Assembly: GCA_020055645.1 (NCBI GenBank)
Contig: CM034547.1
Span: 70,528,884-70,592,883 of the forward strand
Reading direction: 5' to 3'
From: Tomocerus qinae
Lineage: Eukaryota > Arthropoda > Collembola > Entomobryomorpha > Tomoceridae
DNA length: 64,000 nt
In this document: positions 22,901 to 37,900 of the stretch, piece by piece
How positions within the stretch are numbered: the first letter of the stretch is position 1
Layout of the letters: every line of letters starts with the position of its first letter
The notes under the pieces: model-generated
What the model saw: only the letters and a program-made list of their open reading frames with translations
Told to the model about the DNA's origin: nothing
The model's database searches: none
Program-made: the position numbers and the translations under genes

Positions 22901-25900
22901 AGAGGTCTCCTTAGAAGAACCCGATACAAAACCGCAAGTACCTAACCTATACTTGAGACAATATTGTACTTGATATTATAGACAGGTGAATACAGGAATA
23001 TAATAAGTATACAAAACTATTGACTACGTGTTTGTATACCATAATAATAAATATTTCGTATGGCTACTATACAAATGTTACCCTATATAAATATAACTGA
23101 ATGGCTGTCGTGTATTGAATAGTAATGTACCTCTGAGACAAATTGAAAACGGGACTTACACGTGAAGCACCATCGGGAATTTGTATTCTTCTTCTTCCCT
23201 CAGACCAGGCGGTAGAAATAGTCTAACGGGAGCGTGATACCCACCACTGACTTCGACTTCGAAAGTTTTAATTTTCGGGAGTCCGAGCTTGGCGACCTCT
23301 TCCTGCAGGGCGGTTCTGTTGTCGAGCACGAGAAGAAGGCGGCCGGAGGGGGCGCTGTGGAGGGTGACGATCGGGACTCCAGGACCCAAGCACTCTCGCA
23401 CGAAATATCGATACGTCGTACTGAATATCACGTTATTGTAGAGGCAGTGCGGAAGTCGGAGGACCACACTGCGCGTCTTGGACGAGGGCGAAGGACCACT
23501 CGAATTCTTGGAGGAATTCTTTTCTTCCGACTCTTTGGTGATGACAACCATGAAGTCTGTGATGGCACTCGTCTCTGGATTGGACACTCGGGCATCTTCC
23601 TCGGCAGACTGATGATCGTGGTGGTGGTGATGATACGTTGAAAAGGATTGCTCCTTGCCGTCCTTTCCCTCTTGTCCTGAGGATGGAGGGTGCGTGTACG
23701 GGAAAGGAAGAGTCGGCGTTGATAGTCCTCGTCCTTTAGGACAAGTTAAGCAAACTGGGGCAACTATTACCGTCGAATTTGAAGATTTCTCCGAGGCTCG
23801 ATACAAATGTCTTTGACCGGGCTTCCCCAGGGGAGCTGCTATGTAATATCTGCATTAAAAGAAACATCCCGCCCAAATTACTTAAAATCAAATAAACTAT
23901 AATGAGCCAACGACGCAATTCAAGCAGCCTGACAAACATCTACACGCAGAAAATATTATCAATGTTGCACTACTTTCACTCTTTAACTGCCTGATTGAAG
24001 ATGTAAATTGCCTCATTATATGTAGCAACCAACACAAAACTACAAATCATACTGACGCTGACTAATCCCGATTTAAGCTTCATAATTATTGCTGATCATT
24101 TAACACAGTTATCGCGTTGTAATGAAACATTTCAGGCAGTCATTTCCCCTAAATATTTTACTTTGCATGATTAAATACAAAACTCAGAAAGACGTTCAAA
24201 CTTTGTACACATTTTTCAGTCTAGTGCTTAGTGACTGAATAGTTAGAATACGTTTTACGACCGTCTAATTCTAATTGCCTAATAATTCTAGATAAAGAAC
24301 AAGAACTGTAATTATTCAGATCGAGAGTTTCTATATTATTGTCGTTAGGACTTTACTTGTGAGCACTCTGGTATAGCAAGTTGACAGAAGCAAAATAGAA
24401 GGAAATGAGAGTAAACGAAGAAAGAGGCGAAAACTCATTTATCAAAGTTTAGAAAAGTTTTATGAAACCCTAGACAATCGTAAACAAAGCTTCCCGTGGA
24501 ATTCCTTGTAAAGTTCTCCAATAGAATGCGAGATATTCCACATTATTCTTGCATACGTACTAAGGGCAAAGATGTTTCCATATTCCCAAATAAAACACTT
24601 CTACTTCATAACATTAGGAATGGCTGACAAAACACGCGACAAAACAGCGGCGAACAATTTACATTACAATCATTTATTTACAGTAGACATGGCCGTACTG
24701 CAGTATAAAATATATTCGACCACTGCAGACAGAATTCTTTCGATCAGAAACACAATTTACTACACAAATTCATTCTCCATCTACAGGGCAACTCTGTACA
24801 GGCACCTTGCGAAAGGAAATATGTATTTAAGTGAAGACGGCAGGAAAGAAAAGACAAATCCTCAATGTCCAATGCAGATAGGAATAGACAGTCCCTGGAA
24901 GAAAAATTTTGAGAATATGGGAACCTGGCTGGGGATTATGGTAAACATTATAGGGATTTTTAAACTGAAAAAAATTAACTTAGCAATTGGGAATAAATGG
25001 GGAGAAAGTACAGAGAAAGTGAGACACAGTAAGATGAGAGAAAAGAATTGCACTGCACCGGCAAAGTTCTACAGTATTTAGTAGATGCTGCGTGTGCAAC
25101 GAAATTATTAATATATTTTAAAAAATGGAGGATTTTGGCAACATGAGATAAAGGAATATTCCAGGTTTGTGGCGCGAGAAGTTTTTCCACAAGGAGAGGA
25201 ATTTTTAGGCGGTAATAATAAGTAAAAGGGGGAAATGGGATTTACAGTAGCTTTTCATGGTTATTATCTAGGAAATAAAATGTGGAACTAAGGAGGAAGT
25301 GGCTTAGGTGGATGTAATAACAGAATATGATACGACTGTTGTTGACCCGACCAGAGGGTTTGTTGTGAGAAATCCCTCTTTGCCTTACTCCTCCACTCGG
25401 CTCCGACTAATCAAGAAAAAGGAAGTGAAGCGACTCGACCTCTTTTCTCGTAAAACCAACATAAATAACTAATGGCAGTGTAAGGAAACAACTGTAAAAC
25501 GTGCAACTGCACAGCAATATCTCTGCTGCGGAACATCAAAGAAATCCCGGAACATTCCATTCGGACAAAACGAGATAATGTAGGAAAGCCTATGGACTAG
25601 ACGACATAACATGAATCGCCTACCGGTGGACCCAACCCAGAAAAAGGTCGTAGTAGTTCATGGTCGTCGCAGGCCGCAGTTAAAGGCTCCTTAAGTCCTC
25701 CTACCGAAACCCGGAGTTTCGCTTAAAAGGGCAAAAATAAATTGACGATTAATATGGTCAAAAAAGTGAGCCCCGTCGGGATATTTTTGTGGCTGCGGCC
25801 CTGGCAGTGAGTTGTGTCGTAGATATGGCTATGCCGTCCTCTCCCTCCCATTCCAGTGCTCCGCTCTACGTATGTAGTTAGTCGTAATATGCCGGGCAAT

Positions 25901-28900
25901 AAAAAGCTCATTTCAAATAACAACAAAATAGTGTCTATATGTAGTATATATGTGTATACGCTGTCCAATTCACAATTCTACGTAATGGAAAGTAAGAGAA
26001 GGGAGGAATTCGGTGTTTGATCAAAGAGCTCGAAATGGAACACAAGAGAAAAGAAACTCTCTTGTTTTCAGTCCAATAAGAAAATCTCATTTTTTCTAGA
26101 GCAGTTGGTTTCTTTTGCTTTCTCCAGAAAATAACAAACAGAGCCATGTGCACTACATTTCTGGAATGTTGTGAGTGAGTGAGTGAGTGGTTGAGTCACA
26201 GAGTGGAGTGACTCTACACAAATGGATGAAGGGCGGACAGAAGAAACGAAAGAGAAGAAGAACCGGATCAAATCTGGATTAGGCCAACGTAAGTGGAAAA
26301 CTATGGCGAGGAATAGCAATGAAGCTTGACGAAACTTTCTTTCTTTTCTCCGCAAACTTGTATCTCTCACATACATGCAGCCAGCAAAGAAACTCCCCAT
26401 GTCAGATTTCCGAATCTATCCCAGCTACTGTATGAAAACAAATTACTGAAAATCCACTAGAAAATTGTTGCCACCTCTCTCTCATTTTACTATTCTTAGG
26501 TATCATTTACTGCCTAATAAATCGTAGAAATGCTCTCTGTCTGAATAACAGTCTTGTATCTTTATCTTTTGTCTGCCTATTTCCTTGCTATCTCACACCC
26601 CTGCAATAATCTCTTGTGCAGTCCACCATAATCACTCCAGGGAAATGTTTAAAGTAATACAAAAACTAGTTTTCTAAAACTTTTGTTAAAAATGCCTCGG
26701 TTAGGACAGCTAATGAATGAGTAATTCATTAGCAAGCAATACTCAACACATTTCTGCATAAGTCCATGGAGACTTTCGCTCAAGCATTAAAAACAAATTG
26801 TTGACTTTCTATTTTTTATGCTGACTTAATATAATTTCTTAACCTATACCACGCCATAATTTCTTTTGAGTTTAAAATTAAAGTGAAAGCTTTATACGGA
26901 GTCAGAATAAGAAAAGTGAAGTACTGTGTCAACTGCCTTTCGCGTGTACTTGTGTATGAATTAATTATCTAGGCTCAGTTTTTTCAATGCTCTATGATGG
27001 AGAAGGGGCGAACAATTGGAAACCTGTGATATAACTTTCACCATGCAAATGAGATTTCTCATTTTAGGCTGAAAAGACGTTCAATAAAATAAGAGCTAAG
27101 ACCATCGTCGAAGGGAGACACAGATTATAAGATACAATAACATTACGACTCGTTTATGGTGAAAGTTTATAGGAAAGGTTTCTTTTGTTCCACACTGTGG
27201 AGACACAAGATTGACGGCTGAAGCCGATCTGCATATTTTATTTTGCGAATCTACAGAAATGGAGGAGAACGGTGGGTGGGAGGAGGAGGGAGGGGGTAAA
27301 AGTTGAGAGTTGGTTGCTTACATGTAGTGATTGGATTGGTCCCAGGCTACAAGTTGGGTTACTTCGTAGGGTCCCCTTGTGACAGGAATCTCTTTTCGAG
27401 GATTTATGTTGAGCCAGACGACGTGTCGAAAGTAGCCCGCCTCTCCGTCTCTCCACGGAAGTCTCATTATACAACTTGAACCATTTGCAGAAAAAATTGG
27501 CAAATCCGGGAAATCTAACCAGCCGTCCACACCGCTCTTCACAGTGTGAATCTGAAATGCACCCAAAAATTATGCAATTGCTGCAATTGAATGCATTTAC
27601 ACGCTATCATATTTGATGTTATTGCCTGGGCTTCATTCAGTGAATAAAAAGGAGCTTTCCTTTTTCCAAAAACAGATAAAGTATAATTTCAAAGCAAAAA
27701 TTTTTAAAAACAAAAATATTTGGTTTATTTTTATCAACGCATTTTTATTCCGTGAATATTTTATGTATTTAGAATGGAGGGAATCTAGGGAAAGAGAAAA
27801 GAATTACTAACTTCATCACAAAACCATTTGGAGGACCGACAAGTAGAAATAATGGACATATTTTGGTGGCGATTCATCCAAACCACTACGACTTGCTCAT
27901 TGTCCACCCAACGAACCCGGGCAACATAGTGGTCTCTGAAATGAACACATTAGCTTATCATTCCATTATTTACATATCAACTATCTAAATCGTGCATGTT
28001 AAATGCATTCACAAAGTTCCTGTCATTTGTAGAAAGGTGGAAAAATCTCAATTACCCAACCCCTTTTGCAAATAAATCCCTAAACTTAGTTTTTAGACTA
28101 CGAATGCCAAGTTAATGCTGAATAATGTTTAGTTAATATACTAAAATAGCACGAAATTATTGTATAGCATCATGTACTCCTACGAATCTGTTGAAATATC
28201 AGGCGACGTGAGTTGGCTTCTCTTTGGTTATGTGATTTGATAAACGAATTTCATTTTGTACTGCTCATGTCGATTCAACGCAATTGTTTCTCCAGCGAAG
28301 TAGTATAATAAATATAGCGACACTAAATATTATCTGGAGAAAATGAATCTTTTTTTCTTTTAACTATTTAAGGGTGCTGAACTTGTAATTACTTAGTAAG
28401 CCATCATAACACAGTAATGGCGTTGTACTTACTACAAGGAATGTATTAACTGTCAAAGTATAGGTAAGGTTAGTAAAGAGTAGATCACCTGGAATCCAAA
28501 GCAATGGGCGGCGTCAGAGGAATGGACTGCAAAGAATTCGAACCCAAGTTGACGGCATACAAAGTGACTTCAGGATTATTTGTCCCAGCCTGCGAATTTA
28601 ATCATTTACTACTCATTAGTTATTCATTTATCAATTAGCCGAAGTATACTTAGCCACAATGTCCTTTCCTTCGGGATTTTCATGCTTCACCCCGATTATG
28701 TATTGAAAATATTTTAAAACATGAAATCGAAAATATGTCATACCTTTGGGTAACGTAAAGTACGGAGTTTTGGATAGGGCAAATTATCAGCATACCAGGG
28801 ATAGGACGCTTCCCCAACAATTGTATCGTTAAACGAAGCATAAAGTAAATACTGTCCATCTGGTGATGCCCAAATTGCGCTATTTGTCTCGAAAACCTCC

Positions 28901-31900
28901 TCTGGAAACCAAAAAGTCATATAATGTGTATGATATCATTTTCAGTAGAGATAATAAGAGTCGACATGCATGACTAACAGTATACACTTTCACCAATCAC
29001 CATGCACTGGAAGTTTCTTAAACATCCATCATGGACGTTTTCACGTCATTTGACATTTCACTCTACTTTCACTCTTGTTCAACTTTCCCCTGAGCGAAAG
29101 TAATGAAATTAATTATGTTCTAAAACAACTACAATTGTGTTCACTGTTTGTTTTTGGTACCTTCGTAGATCCAATCGGGAATTCCATTGTAGATAAGTCC
29201 CGGTTGCCCCGTTCTCGTGATACGAAATGTGCGAGTGCTTTTAGCGTCTGATTTATAGTAAATATCATTCTGAAAGATAAAAACTAATGAGTTTCCCTCA
29301 GGACCCCATGCTGCGAATTGAAGCTCAGGCTGCTCTTGATCTCGACTCGTGCTCTCTTCGAAAGGAGTCAGCGAAATCTGAAATCTGCATTCAAACATCA
29401 AAACTTATTTTCACACCTCTTTGAAATATTGGCCACATCATCATCTACTTCTTAGTGCATATACATACCAAACCATACAATTCCATCCTTTATCATACAC
29501 TTCCTATCTCTTATCATTGCTAAACAAAGATAACTTTTTATCAAAACATTATCTGCAACATCCCCTTTCGGTTTGGTTATCAATCAGTAAAGGATAACCC
29601 GATAATCATAACCCCCATAAAATACTGCAATTTACTGTTATTTCTTACAGTTCATTAGTAAAGTTCTTTCAAAAATTCAAGCAGCACTTTCATTTCATAT
29701 AAAATGTAATCATTTATTGGAACTGAGGAGAAAATTACTATTTGCTATCAAGTTAAAAGTCCAAAAATTAAATAGATTTGTAGATTGGTAACTTCTTTGG
29801 GTGCAATAAACTTTTTTTTTACTTTTGTATATACTTGAGAAAGAAGCCTTTAATGTTAGAGAATAGACAAATTATTTGAACTTTTCCTTTCAAATTGCCA
29901 ATTCTCTTTTGAATGGCAATTCATGGTCATCATAACCAACGTCGTATGAATCAAGTCGCAATATTTCTTATGAGAAAACTTTCTGCCAAATATAAATGAT
30001 AAAAACAAATCTCTTTGGCATTTTTTGTCATAGGCTCTCATTGTGTCAGTCGTCAGTCACATCATAATGGTATAACTAACCTAGATACATATTGAATGAG
30101 CTTTCAGATCTCATCTTATGACATTTGACACCATAAGGCTGCTGAATATTACTTTAGTCTTGTCTTGAATGCACTAAGCTGGAATAATAATAAAATCCAT
30201 CTACTCACTTTCTCGTAAACCAATTTTGAAGAATTGTTCAGGTCACAAAATTTAATAAAAAGCTCCTCTTTCAGAAGATTTTGAAAGACTTAGTAAGTGT
30301 ATATACCAAAGGAAGACATACATTTTTGTGATTCAAATGCAGCATCAAACATCAGCATGACTATACACTTTTATACATCGTTCTACATAGATGTAAGGGA
30401 ATCACAGAAAGAACTTACTCATTTTCGATATCGTAGATCGTGTACTTGGCGAGGAAAGAATGTTTCCACACAGGCTGTTCTTCATGAATGAACAATATGA
30501 AGCGCCGATCTTTTGAAACGGAGAATCTGTTGGCATTAAGCTGTCTCTGTAATAAAAAAGTTTTTTATCTCAGTATTTCAGATCTTCATACAATGACCCA
30601 TAAAGAATTACAGTTTAAAAGACTACTCCACTTTCTACTTAGTATTTCTGCTTTCCTGACAAACAGGAAGAGCACAGACTACCCCTATTGCTCATGATGT
30701 TTTGAATCGTTTGGTATATATTTCAATCATTTAATTTTAATTATGGTGCTTGGAGAAAGTGAAATGTGAAGTAAATTGAGTTAATTTCAATTTATTTTTG
30801 AACACTATGAAGTGGAGCATTTCGAAATAGACTTTCTGGAAGAGATACAACTTCAACTGACAGCGTTGATGCAGAACTGTTGGAAATAAATAATATCAAT
30901 GTCCCTATTAACTTAATGCTTATTTAGTTAGGTATATGACTTACATCTTTATTTTTATTTAGCCGCGTATATACTTTTCAAAAAAGCCATTATGGATTTA
31001 GAGTACTTGGTCGGTTTGCAGTTGAAGCTAATTTTATCTTTGAGAGTCGTGTTCCATGTCAGTGTATTACTTACGAAAGAATTGTCTAGAGATTTCTTTC
31101 AGCTGCTTCAATGTGTTTATTCACCACTACATGCTTTCACTTTACTTTTTCTAATCTAATTGAAAAAGATGTCGACAGCCATCAGGAAGTACATAGAAGA
31201 TGCTGCAAGCGACGTATTCTTCCTGTGTAGATAAAAAGCAATTACGCCTTCTCTGATCTTTTAGGTCTGCGGTCTTCCTTATTTAGGTGAAAAGGCAGAC
31301 GTGCTTTCCAGCCACTCCATTTTCCTACAACTCAATTATACTCTAGAAATGCATCCAGCAAGTGGTGGCACTTTGCACAAAATTCTCTCGTTGATTGAAG
31401 TGTTTTCTAATGCCATAAACCATACCCTGACTTCTTCCCCGCCATCTTACAATCCACTCAGGCACTTTTTTGTGTTTAAAAGACTTCACTAAGATCCTCA
31501 CTTGCTCCTACCTATTTGCAGTAAAAAGTAGAAACTAATGTCAATGAAATCAGTCAATTACGAATGATTTCTTTTTAGTTATATTTTGAGGGTAATTAGG
31601 AGCAAGAAAAGAAATCTAAGATTTATTTAACATTTTTCATAACTCTTTCTTTCTTTCAGAAAACTTTCTCGTAACTACATTATAAAACTAGCAATTATCT
31701 GTATCTAGACTCCCATATAAATATTTCAGAAGAGTTAAATTGTTTTTCTACTCGAGAACTATAACCTAAAATATATGGAGAAACGTTCTCCTTGGCTATT
31801 TCACAAATTATTTTAGTTTTTGGTAAACGAAAGAATTAAGCTAACTGTAATATTGGAGTGGCTAGAGTTGGGATTGGGGCTACTGAAACTAGAGTCAGCC

Positions 31901-34900
31901 TGCAATGGAAACTACCTACCTCAAGTAGTGAAAGTTAAATCCGCGTACATCAACATTGTCCATTCTTATGTTCGGGAACTTTCACTGACCTTGCATTTGA
32001 TCACTCAGTAGAGTGTTTATCATCACGAATGAGATTTTGTTTGCGTTGAAACTAGTTAATAATTGTAGAGATAGCAAACAGAGGGAGAATTACTGAGTAT
32101 ATGCTGGCTTTTATACAAACTGCACATGTAAATATTTATCATGTTTACAACGTCCAATCTCACATTGCCATTTCGTCAGGCTTTACTTCGTGTGCGTTCA
32201 CGGTGTTTTTTTTATTTTAGTCTAAAATGGCCTGCACTGCTTATAATACTCCTCCTGAAAATGTATTCCCTAATTACTTTTGAGTTTAGAATGCTTTTAT
32301 GAATCCTAAATGGATTTATATCAACTCTTGAGCTCTTGCAATGCAATTTTCTGCAATAATTGTAATTTTGAAAGATTTGAATTTATTTTTAGCCCTTTTA
32401 GCCAGCCACTACCAATATAACCTCCAGTCAGTGCCTAGTCAAACACTGTATTCATTAGTGTTTATTCTTTCTGCTCGGAAACTGTCCCAGTGGTAATATT
32501 TGAACCACCATTAGCGACACTCTGTCTCTCGGTGTCACTCTATGTACCTTAAATGGGCATAGTTATTAGTCGCCCTCCTAATTGATTTCGTGGAGATGAT
32601 ATAAAAAATGCTCTGCCGTCTGCTCTCTCTCGGCGTCATTTCCGCAAATTGCTATCACAGTCTAGTCACGTCAGTTTCTGTTAATCAAGATTCACAGAGC
32701 AAGATAATTGCATTGCCTGAGGTGTACACGACACGGCTCTGCTCTCATCTCTCCAGAATCTGTTTCCTGAATCTTATCTCAATTCACATTATTTCCCCTC
32801 TATCATTTCTTCCCCTGAGAACGACCCCTACATGCGATATCACCGAAGATCTGCTGAAACCTTTATCAAGTGTTTACCTCAATTATAATTTTCGGCATCT
32901 TTTTTGCCAAATACGAACATTTAAGATTTATTTACGAATGAACGATGTTAATTTGTACATAATTCAACTGATGTTCCTACACAATGTTTTCTACAACAAC
33001 CTACACCAGGTGTACGTCCCATTTCGCTATGAGTACAAGTAGTAAACTTGATTATATAGCATATTGTGTAACAATCTGACTCTCAACAAACGCCCTGCAC
33101 GCTTTGTGATGGTGTAAATAAATACCTTACGTTTTTACCAGTTATAAAAATCCATTCGTACTCGTACTTTAAAAACTTTATATAGATATTCAATTAAACT
33201 CGGGATGAGATTATTTGGCGCTGCCAAAGATAAAGACAGAAGAGGAGTTCCTAGTTACTTATGCATAAACTGTAATATCATCAACCAGAGATGGAAATGT
33301 GCAAACACAAAGATCATTTCAATACTAAATGAAGTAGATCGCAGGAATTCCTCAGGGAGCTAATATTTAACTCAATTAAACAGAAATACCATCCCATTCA
33401 GCTAAAATGTTTACTTCACACACTGAATATGCTTGCTCAAATTGAATCAGGATATTGATCTCATCTTTTATGGATGGTAGTAGTTGGTAAGCAAAGGATA
33501 GGAAGCATCTGCCACTGTACCTGAAAGAACAGTCTGTAGTTATAATGCAATTGCTTTGGACTGTATTGAATTGTTTATTATTATATGTCTACGATAAAAA
33601 ATATTTTTCTCGAGAATAGGCAGTGTTGGTGCATCCAACTTGCGATCGGTGAATCGATACAGATATTCCGGTCAGCACCGTCGACAGACTACTGTAAATA
33701 CTGCAAGGGTGCATGATACTTTTGCTATCTGTACAAGCATAATACTAGTTCACGGCCGCAGGCTGGTCTGAAATATTCTGCCATACAAAATTCCTGTGTT
33801 TGCCATACAAATTATACCCGGACATATGAACAGCAATGGGATATGCCCTAACCTTAAAACTAATTAAGATTGAATGACAGTCTACTCATAACTCAGCTAT
33901 TTTAGGAATCATGATCGATTGAAATATCTTTACTGGTACACGTTGAATAACATCTAGTTGAATAGTTTTGATTAAAATTTCAGTGGTTAGTGATGAAAGC
34001 TGTCGATTGTCTGATTATGACATCAGATTTTATTTGGCATTCCTTATATACTAGTATCCGTATTCTCATCATAGTGCAAGTGGCATTTTACTTGTATTTA
34101 CATGTATTAGCATGTACAGGACAGAACTCATGATCTGTAGTTGTGAAGATATCTCAATGTGCCGTCCATACGCATCCTTCTCTCTAAACACAAGCGACTA
34201 TGATAGATTCTGTAGATATTAAAACAAAACTAAAATGTCCGCTATTTCATCAAGTTGAGTGCTGCACGAACAGGAATTTCCACCTACTTACTGAATAGAA
34301 TACATAATTTTAGGATTCATAATAATCTGCTATAAAATGTCTGCGTATAATACAGCAACTGCCGTCATCTGACTGACTGTATACCAAGATAATGATCATT
34401 TTCACATCTACTGCAGTCTTTTTTGAGTGAAAGCATTTGGAGCGGCACTGCACTGGATTTTATTACAGCATGCACATTAGAAATGCCTTAAAGGTTCTAA
34501 AGTTTGTTGCTTCGGAGTTCTGCAAGTTTCAGGCGATAACTCATCCCATTGCATAATCATCTAGGCGAATCGTAAACTAATCAGAGAGTCGTTAAGCCTT
34601 GAAGTACTCTTCCTCGCTGCTAGTTTGGCTTATTCGTAATTCATATAAACATGTTTATGCATCTATACTAATATATCGACGTTCTCATAAGTTCTTAATT
34701 GCACATACAGTAGAGGCGGATTAGTTGCCGCTTTCCACTCTCTCTCCTCTCTGACTCGACATCCCGTAATAATCCTATTTTGTGAAACGAACTAAAAAGA
34801 TTGACTTTCATCATCCGTCTTCTATTCCAAATTGTGTCGACACTAGTCTACAACCTTGGACATTGCTAAAAACTGCAGTCACTACTCTCTGTTATTACAA

Positions 34901-37900
34901 AACTAACATTAAGTTATTAAGGGTTTCAGTATACTCTGAAATTGTGGTAGATATACACGAGGCTGTGTAATAGTGAGAGCCGTAGTGAGCATACGATGGT
35001 ATAGCAAAAGTGTATACATAGTATAAGGAAATAGTCCTGGTAAGTTGTTAATTGAACCAATTGGTTAAGAGATATTGAGAAAATTGAATCGAGCGAGTTG
35101 CCGAGTTTCTTTCAACTTTCACTAGAACAATTTTGCAACGTCCTCGGAAACAATAAATGAAATTTTAAGATAACTTACAAATGTCGTATTGGCGACGAAA
35201 GGTCGAGAGACTAATGTTTCTGCGTTGAGCACTGAAAGTCCTCCGAGGTAATCCCGGAACATCAGTTCATTCTCTGCAAAATTCGGTACATTTAATTAAA
35301 TTATTACATTTAACATATTATATCTCGTAATTATCTAATTATTATCTTTCATTTTCCACTATAATAGGATAACTACTAACTGCACTAAACATAAGCCTGC
35401 ATTATCTAATATTGCCCCCACAGCTTAGACGGATTAAGAAAATGTATGACCTGATATCCAAGTTCCATTGAAAGGCTGGACAGTGAAATGTGATGAAGTG
35501 ATATCGGCCAAAGTGACTTTTCGTCCTTTGACCCGAGGTCCATCGTCTGGCGGCCGGACCAGGTAGATGGAGAACAAGATGAGTCCACATACGGCGCAGA
35601 TCACAAGCAGCGCTATCAAAATGCCCTTCCAGTTCCTCTGACTCGGAGTTGCAGCCACCAGTTCCTGCATTTACAAAATCAACACTCAATTAGACCCTTC
35701 AGCTAGTAGATTATTTTTCACTGGATAATCAAGGGATCATTTCAGAGGAAAAGTTTCTATCCTTTCTTTGCACTGTCAGTATAGTTTGCTTCCTTCGGTG
35801 ACAAAATAACTACATTACATAGCGAATTGCGATATTGCTTTTAAGGCTGCCTTGCCGAGTGACAACTAATATTATATTATAATTAAAAGCAATAAGAAAT
35901 GACCATGGAAGACATTTGCCAGTCACGTAATAACAATGAAATAAATACTTACCATATGTATGTTAATACCACGAGTAGTAGTTAATACGTACGTACTTAA
36001 TAATTGTGACTTGATGGTCAAATGTTTTCTATTTGCTTAGTACCATTTAAAAATGTTTAATTCTACAATGAAACTTCCCCATTTAAAATACACCCCCAGA
36101 CTTATTCTTATGCCACAGTCTTTTACCGTTGTTCCAACTTAAAACATAAAGTCGCTAACTCGTCAAACAACTCGGAAGAGTAAAATTTATGCTAAGCTAG
36201 CAGTTGTGCCATTCCCTCTTGCGTGTCAAAGACCATCACCACATATAACATGGGACAACCGGAGAACAAAAATATTGCTGCAGTGCGCTATTGCAGTTTG
36301 CAGTACAACTAAAGCTCCTTGCTTAATAATATTTAATTAAGGCAATTCCTTGTGCTCTATTCCACTCCATGATTAATTGAATAATGGAACATCGTATTTC
36401 AATAAATGAACATGCATGATGCTGCTGGTGACATAAAAATAAGCTAACAATGGATGGCGATTACAAGCATTGACTTTTCACGGTTGTTCAACACAGTGGA
36501 GCTAAAGTACATTGTGGAGTGCTGGAGGGACAGGTGTGTATTCGTGAGTTGCGAGAGTGGTACTTAATTAGGGGAAAATGTAATAAAGTTCTAACGTTCT
36601 AGTTCCTGAGAGATAGCAGAACTTGGTGGAACATCCGAAATAGGTGAAAGTCTAGTTAGGTTTGTAAATGAAGAGAGTGGGTAAGTTTTAATAAGCGTGC
36701 CCTGCAGAAGTGTGTCACGGCGTGACGAGGAAGGCGACTGTTGCAGATAACCACATCACTTCATGTCAGGCACTTTCTCCGTGTAATTACATGGACGGGA
36801 AGGGAGAGAGAGTTTACGGCTTCACAGTTCAATTTGGGTAAGTGCTTTCACTCGAGTCCCTCAATATCCGAAGAAAGTCCCCTCCTCACCCAGGACCAGT
36901 CAACCCGGGAGTGAGTGAGTAGTATGGATTGCCATGACTCTTGAAATGTCTGTGTACTTTAGACGATTGTAAATCCCGAGGAGAAAGTCACAATCAACAC
37001 AGAGGAAGGAGTGGCTTATTCCGCTGCCTCTCAAAATCAGAGCTTATCCTCAGCTTGAGATCATCTCTTTCAGGTAATCCCACACAATCCCTTCCCATCT
37101 ATTCTTATCACGTCAACTCCCGTCACGATCCACGCTACTCAAACTACAACTTCACTGCTCTCCTCCAATCACTGCACTTCTACTTCAAACATACTCCAAA
37201 AATATCAATTTTCTTGTTTACACTTACACTAAATTGTCTACTACTCTCCAATCTAATTACCATTATCGACTATAAATCTTTCACTTATCTATGCAAAACA
37301 AAACTCATTTGTAGTAACAAAAATTTGAATTTCGCCATTTCAATTGTTGATTGTTACGTAAATATCGAAATGAATTATGAGCCAGTTATGAAAAACGGCA
37401 GAAGAAATCCTGAACACAATAAAATTGAATTCTCCAGACAGAAGCATCATTCAAGGACGGAAATGGCTTATGAAAGAAATGTCACGCTAAATGAGTATTA
37501 TTATTGTCAACAAGAAAGAACGGAAATTAGGATGGAGACGCAACAGTTGTTCTCCAAAGGAGGGCATTGCGCATACATAAGTAAGTCTACAACAAGTAGA
37601 GGCATTTGGTATAACAGATAGTCCTTGCATAGAGCGAGAAACGTAGTAAATCAATGACTATTTAGCATATATTTCAAATAAACAGGATCAAGGACAAGGG
37701 ACATATGCATAGCTCGCTGTAAAGACACTACAATATTGTATTACGTACAAGGAATCGAAAGGGAAAATAAAAATGGATGTTCTCTAAATTGGAATGGAAC
37801 GAGGAGTTTAGCTGTTGGTGAAAAGTTTTATAAGGATAAGTGCACAATATCTCTGCATTTGTTTGGAATTTGGTTGGTGTAACGAGCGAGGAGGATCAGA

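Larger units (their letters stand above)
23850..27321 (-). other. Gene B intron of 3.5 kb
   Basis: Holds a 169-codon ATG-started open frame on the opposite strand (24572-25081, unrecognised; see findings), a transposon-end-like sequence at 25670-25803 and a GAGT microsatellite at 26171-26189. Otherwise nothing is seen. Confidence 0.6.

Noticed and set aside
23736..23939. Open frame overlapping gene B exon 10 and its upstream intron
   Set aside because: It is the wrong frame. The exon starts at 23849 after TGCAG and reads YYIAAPLGK in frame with its neighbours.
29371..29384. Second possible acceptor (TTTCAG) for gene B exon 5
   Set aside because: It would leave the exon out of phase with the preceding exon, which ends with two bases of a codon.
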